Below, piece after piece: positions 60,617 through 64,000 of a stretch of DNA of 64,000 nt. Below the pieces are notes generated by a model, which worked only from the letters and a program-made list of their open reading frames with translations, did no database searches and was not told where the DNA came from. Position 1 is the first letter of the stretch. Each line of letters starts with the position of its first letter. Made by a program: the position numbers and the translations under genes. Source of the DNA: Propionibacteriaceae bacterium (lineage in GTDB: Bacteria > Actinomycetota > Actinomycetes > Propionibacteriales > Propionibacteriaceae); assembly GCA_017306015.1 (NCBI GenBank), contig JAFKJK010000009.1:62001-126000 (forward strand), in the 5' to 3' direction.

Positions 60617-63078
60617 CAGCGCGACGTCCACTCTGGGGAGGCGATTTCGAGGTGGGCCTCGACCCCGGCTGGAAACGTGACCCGGAGTGGCCCCTGCTGC
60701 TTCTCAGGGGCCTCGGCGATGCCCGGCGCGAGGGCAATGTGAATCGGCTGGTCGGGTTCGCGGCGCTCGGATTCGAGCTAGCGCAAGAGCGTCATCTTGA
60801 GCTGGCGACGGCGATCTGCCAGATCGCGTGGATGACTCCTGAGTCGCCGAAGGGAGCGCTGAGGGAGGGCGCAGCGAGCACGCACGAGGTGGTACGTGCC
60901 GTGCTTGATCGACAATCCGAGCCCGCGACGTTGGGTGTCGCAATCGACCGTCTCGCGGCGCTCTTGGCCCACCTCATCGATCAGGATGTGGAAGCGGCCC
61001 AGCTGTCGTGGCGCGCTGGTGAGGGCTTCGACACACTCGATGAGCCCGATTCAGCGGGCCTTGCATACCAGGCCGCCGCCGCGTCCTGGCTCCACCAGGG
61101 ACGTTGGCAAGAGTCCATGAATGCTGCTTCTCTGTCTGTGGAACGGTTCAGGGAGTCGAGCAACTCTCGAGGTGAAGCCGAGTCGCTGACTGTTCACGCG
61201 GAGGCGTCCATCGAGTCAGGAGACCTGGTTCAGGCGCAGGCAGATCTGACCCTGGTGGAGCACCTGTTGCCGCTGGTGCGTTCGACACACCTCCGCGCTG
61301 TCCTGGCGCGGACCCAGGCGCGAGTCGGCATCGAACGTGGGGACCGGGAGAGCCCTCATGAGGGCCTGCGGCGCGCGCTCCGCCTCAGCAAGCGGACTGA
61401 TGACGGGGAACTTCAGGTAGTCATCCTTCACGATCTCGCCATACTCACCGAGTCGACCGTAGGCCCCAGAGCATCGGCTGCATGGTGGGGAAAGGCGCTC
61501 ACGGCGGCAGAGGCGATCGGAGCGAGATTCCGTGAACTCGAGATTGCGCGGGGCGCGGCGCTGAACGCCAGCAAGTGCGGCCGGCTTGATGATGGCATCA
61601 CGATCCTCGGCCGCGCTCTTGAGCGCAGCGAGACCGGAGACCGCAGTCTCATCCATGCGAGGGCTCGAGCGGACTGCGCAGCTCTGGTCTTGACACGCGC
61701 AACTCGCGCCCTTGGGGACGCCGGGCGAGCAACCGCTGAGCCGGATCTCGAGCGCGGGGAGGCGGCGCTTCGAGAGGCTCTCGGCGTCTTCGTCGCGAGC
61801 GCTGATGCCGAGTGGGCAGGCATTGCCTCCAGAAACCTCAAGCTCGTATGGCGTCTCCAGGGCAGACAGTGCGAAGGCTCAGCCTGGCTCAGGCTGGTGG
61901 CACAGGACGCAGCTAGTCCAACGGCCGAAGACTTGATGTATGAAGCCGCGCTTCTGGGTGTGACTTGTCCTGACGACGGCGCCTGGGCAACAGACTGGCT
62001 TCTGTCGGCGGATGTGGGGTCCGATCGGGAGGCTTGGGCGATGGCGCTCGCCCACGAGTCCCTGACGCTCGATAGCGGTGACCTTCTCCAGGATTCGGAG
62101 CGTGCCGTCGCGCTGATGCGACTTGCGTGCGAGGTTACGGGCGGGGAGGCATCGTGGGCCTACGGCGACTTGGTCAACGATCTTGGGGTTCGGCTTGGCA
62201 GGGCGGATCGAGTCGAAGACGCTCGAGACGCCTTCGAGCAGGCCCTCGCAACAGCCATCCGCGACGAGAATCGGGCGCTGGAGTCGCTTGTGTTGGCCAA
62301 TCTCGCTGAGATGCAGGTGCGAACCCAGGAGACAGAAGCTGCGCGACAACGCTTTGCGAGGAGCGCACAGCTGGCCGAGGATGTCGGCGACATTGACCAG
62401 GCGATCAGTTCGTGGGCCGGAGTTGTGCGAATCGTGATGCTTGACGATTCGGACGGTGCCGCCGAAGTTGCGCGGAGGATGACAGCCCTGGCCGATCAGG
62501 GCGCTTCAGCCGATAGTCAAGCAACAGCGCTCAGCACCGAGGCATCCATGGCGTTCCTGCGTGGCGCCTACGTGAAGGCCTCGCGACTCTGGCGACGTGC
62601 CGCACGGCTGAGTGGTGACCATCGAGGCGAACACTTGGCCTTCGCGCTCGATGCCCTGGCGCGAACCGGGGACCAGTCAGCGTACGAGCGAGAACTTGAG
62701 CGTGCTGCAAGCAGCTTCGCCAGAGACTCTCAAGCGATAGCCTTCAGTCAGGGGATCCTCCGAACGGCCTACACCTGGGTGTCTGCGGGAGACGCGGATG
62801 CAGCTGGACGGGTGGTCGCGATGTCGACGGCGCTCGCAGGCGCAACGCTCGCATCAGACCGATTGTCGACTGACCCTCAGTCGCTCTTCATGCGGAGTCT
62901 CGCGGTGATGCACGCGGGTCAACTAGTCATCGAGTCGGTTGAGGAGAAACGCGAACTTGTCGCAGAGGCCTTCGATCGGCATCTCGAGGACATCCTGGGC
63001 AAGGAGTCCGCGGTCGCGCTGCGCTCAGTCTTGGCTTGGTCGGGCGAGGCTGAGGACACTGATGACCGCGACGAGTGA
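60613..63078 (+). CDS. Large TPR-like alpha-solenoid protein
   Basis: This 821-residue protein is built of helical hairpins with repeated A..Y/W..A..A patterns typical of TPR solenoids (for example AGLAYQAAAASWLHQGRWQE near residue 150, ARDAFEQALATAIRDENRAL near 545, and KASRLWRRAARLSGDHRGEH near 655). No catalytic domain or membrane helix is seen. TPR solenoids usually bind proteins or peptides, so it probably acts as the sensor or scaffold for the DUF4062-like protein encoded just upstream with a 4-bp overlap. Wobble positions are less GC-rich than in the backbone, fitting transfer with the island. Confidence 0.82.
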   Translation: MTARRPLWGGDFEVGLDPGWKRDPEWPLLLLRGLGDARREGNVNRLVGFAALGFELAQERHLELATAICQIAWMTPESPKGALREGAASTHEVVRAVLDRQSEPATLGVAIDRLAALLAHLIDQDVEAAQLSWRAGEGFDTLDEPDSAGLAYQAAAASWLHQGRWQESMNAASLSVERFRESSNSRGEAESLTVHAEASIESGDLVQAQADLTLVEHLLPLVRSTHLRAVLARTQARVGIERGDRESPHEGLRRALRLSKRTDDGELQVVILHDLAILTESTVGPRASAAWWGKALTAAEAIGARFRELEIARGAALNASKCGRLDDGITILGRALERSETGDRSLIHARARADCAALVLTRATRALGDAGRATAEPDLERGEAALREALGVFVASADAEWAGIASRNLKLVWRLQGRQCEGSAWLRLVAQDAASPTAEDLMYEAALLGVTCPDDGAWATDWLLSADVGSDREAWAMALAHESLTLDSGDLLQDSERAVALMRLACEVTGGEASWAYGDLVNDLGVRLGRADRVEDARDAFEQALATAIRDENRALESLVLANLAEMQVRTQETEAARQRFARSAQLAEDVGDIDQAISSWAGVVRIVMLDDSDGAAEVARRMTALADQGASADSQATALSTEASMAFLRGAYVKASRLWRRAARLSGDHRGEHLAFALDALARTGDQSAYERELERAASSFARDSQAIAFSQGILRTAYTWVSAGDADAAGRVVAMSTALAGATLASDRLSTDPQSLFMRSLAVMHAGQLVIESVEEKRELVAEAFDRHLEDILGKESAVALRSVLAWSGEAEDTDDRDE

Positions 63079-63276
63079 TGCAAGGTCAAGCCAGGCGGCG
63101 GCAGCCTCAAGCCGAGCGGCTGCAAAATCGAACAACTCGAGCCGGATCAAGCCGTAGTGGTGGTCTCAGTTCTGGTCTCATTCATGCCTGTCCAGCGCAG
63201 TTCGCAGCGCGCGCTGATCCAGTGAAAAGCGTAGCCACGGCCGGGTGTGGACGTCGCCGGACCCCCGGAAGCCCTA
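63079..63276. other. Right island flank with repeated CAAGCC motifs
   Basis: No gene. The motif CAAGCC occurs at least three times near 63090, 63109 and 63148, and the doubled TGGTCTCA motif lies at 63161-63183, matching the left flank. These look like protein-binding repeats of an integration site. Confidence 0.55.
63161..63183 (+). repeat. Right arm-type repeat (TGGTCTCA twice)
   Basis: TGGTCTCAGTT at 63161-63171 is followed by TGGTCTCATTC at 63173-63183, in the same orientation as the left copy at 55855-55878, with only a base or two of difference. Confidence 0.6.
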
Positions 63277-63333
63277 CTGCTAAGCGGGTTTCGGGGTCAA
63301 CTCGATCGTGGGTTCAAATCCCACCACCTCCGC
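63277..63333 (+). repeat. Right attachment repeat (displaced tRNA-Ser 3' end)
   Basis: This is identical to 55731-55787 over 57 bases, but the sequence before it (GCCCTA) does not continue as a tRNA, so it is a partial copy and not a functional gene. Confidence 0.93.
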
Positions 63334-63346
63334 CGGACAAGGGCAA

Positions 63347-63379
63347 ACGTCCCTCCCGAGGGTCTTTCGGGAGGGACGT
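63347..63379 (+). terminator. Terminator after the displaced tRNA end
   Basis: This is a 13-bp stem, ACGTCCCTCCCGA (63347-63359) with TCGGGAGGGACGT (63367-63379). It is probably the original chromosomal terminator of tRNA-Ser(GCU), separated from the intact tRNA by the island. Confidence 0.85.
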
Positions 63380-63587
63380 CTCCGTCTCCAGCCGGGGGTC
63401 GCGATCGCAGTCGCGGTCTCAGTCTCCCGACCGGACCCGGCAGCTCGGCGGTCGCTCGTCGGACATCTCCGGAACTTCGGGCAACGATCTCGAACCGGGG
63501 ACGAGCGTCTCGGCCACAGGGCCCGCTGGGGCGGGCACCAGAGGAGCGTTGGCAAACATCGTCTGGCAAGGGACGATGCCTCGATCG
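63380..63587. other. Chromosomal flank without a secure gene
   Basis: About 200 bp after the tRNA terminator show no supported gene on either strand. Confidence 0.4.
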
Positions 63588-64000
63588 CTAGTCCTCCCTC
63601 GACGACCGCTGCGGCCGCGCGTCGGGCCTGGGCGAGCCTTGTGCAGCCGGCACCGTCTCCCGGATCAACAACTCCCGCAGTCGGGGAACGTCACGAGGGG
63701 AATCCAGACCGCGCTTGGCGAGGACGAGGATCCGCGATCGCGGATGCAGTCGGGAAAGGCCACCGCGCCTGGCCAGATGGAGAACAAACACACGGTCGGT
63801 CTCCAGGACGCCATCGAAGCTCGACCAAGGCATGGTCTCCGCGTCGGGAACCGACAAGGGGATCAGTCCGACGCCCGCCACGATGCGACAGACCGCGGAC
63901 GCACGCATCCCCTGCGAGCGCCGCCAAGATACCCGGATCTGACGTGGATACGGCGGGCTCATGAGGGCTCCGTACATGGCCACCCCGAGCCCCAGGATCG
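63588..64000 (-). CDS. YcxB-like membrane protein, 3' part
   Basis: This is the C-terminal 130 or so residues of a protein that continues past the window edge. The frame stays open to position 64000, and the visible start codons are probably internal. A hydrophobic stretch (ILGLGVAMYGALMSPP) is followed by a soluble domain with the YcxB-like pattern MPWSSFDGVLETDRVFVLHL and RILVLAKRGLDSPRDVPRLRELL. Proteins of this kind are small membrane proteins of unknown function. It is the first gene on the right of the island. Confidence 0.7.
   Translation of the reverse strand, partial: ILGLGVAMYGALMSPPYPRQIRVSWRRSQGMRASAVCRIVAGVGLIPLSVPDAETMPWSSFDGVLETDRVFVLHLARRGGLSRLHPRSRILVLAKRGLDSPRDVPRLRELLIRETVPAAQGSPRPDARPQRSSRED

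Larger units (their letters stand above)
55731..63333. mobile_element. 7.5-kb genomic island at tRNA-Ser(GCU), no integrase seen
   Basis: The island is bounded by 57-bp direct repeats of the tRNA 3' end, carries a doubled TGGTCTCA motif just inside both ends, and holds five confident coding genes of less GC-biased composition than the backbone. The tRNA stays whole on the left, as with integrase-mediated insertion. No tyrosine recombinase, excisionase or transfer gene is recognisable, so the island is either decayed or mobilised by an integrase encoded elsewhere. Each end is followed by a similar strong terminator hairpin, suggesting the element brought a replacement tRNA terminator. Confidence 0.88.

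Noticed and set aside
63277..63333. A second tRNA-Ser gene
   Set aside because: Only the 3' 57 bases match; the acceptor 5' strand and D-arm are missing.

Overview
The window looks like the chromosome of a high-GC actinomycete. Codons end mostly in G or C, several genes look leaderless, and the gene set includes LysX, a FolP2-type protein, LCP and DivIVA-like polar proteins. A biotin-dependent pyruvate carboxylase and a lysine-type (PPi-like) phosphofructokinase would fit a member of the Propionibacteriales, but that placement is inference.

Layout. 1-11 kb: a lipoprotein, pyruvate carboxylase, an ABC-2 exporter coupled to a NarL-type two-component pair, a secreted TAP-type peptidase and a FolP2-like protein. 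11-17 kb: LysX, divergent from an esterase/SGNH-hydrolase pair, then pdxH. 17-23 kb: a HAD hydrolase, a GntR/UTRA regulator and a divergent five-gene operon (ascorbate-type PTS IIA-IIB-IIC plus split transketolase) that ends in a strong terminator. 23-36 kb: a proline-rich repeat exoprotein, LysR/EamA, a second HAD paralogue, ilvD, a PhzF-like protein, phosphofructokinase, two paralogous lipoproteins, a YgjV-GNAT-like fusion and an M3 peptidase. 36-42 kb: a ChvE/GguA/GguB-type sugar ABC operon divergent from a ROK regulator. 42-49 kb: threonine synthase, then a tightly coupled run of coiled-coil protein, DivIVA-like protein, aldo/keto reductase, serine hydrolase and a small membrane protein with DivIVA-like motifs. 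49-55.7 kb: PIG-L deacetylase, amidotransferase, YbdK-like ligase, quinone oxidoreductase, tRNA-Ser(UGA), a PH-like protein and an LCP protein that appears to have lost part of its active site. 55.7-63.3 kb: a genomic island at tRNA-Ser(GCU). 63.6 kb to the end: the 3' part of a YcxB-like gene.

The most interesting part is the 7.5 kb island. It lies between the intact tRNA-Ser(GCU) gene and a perfect 57-bp copy of that gene's 3' end, and both ends carry an almost identical doubled TGGTCTCA motif. I see no integrase. The cargo is (i) a two-gene unit of a LOTUS/OST-HTH-like protein and a 432-aa protein I do not recognise, preceded by a strong hairpin; (ii) a TIGR02391/Ymh-like protein; and (iii) a translationally coupled DUF4062-like protein and an 821-aa TPR-like protein. 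This has the look of anti-phage or conflict cargo, but the function is inference.

The backbone also carries several families of small palindromic intergenic repeats. One family, containing GGGGACAGGTACTTCGGTTC, supplies the TGA stop codon of three separate genes (folP2-like, phosphofructokinase, threonine synthase).
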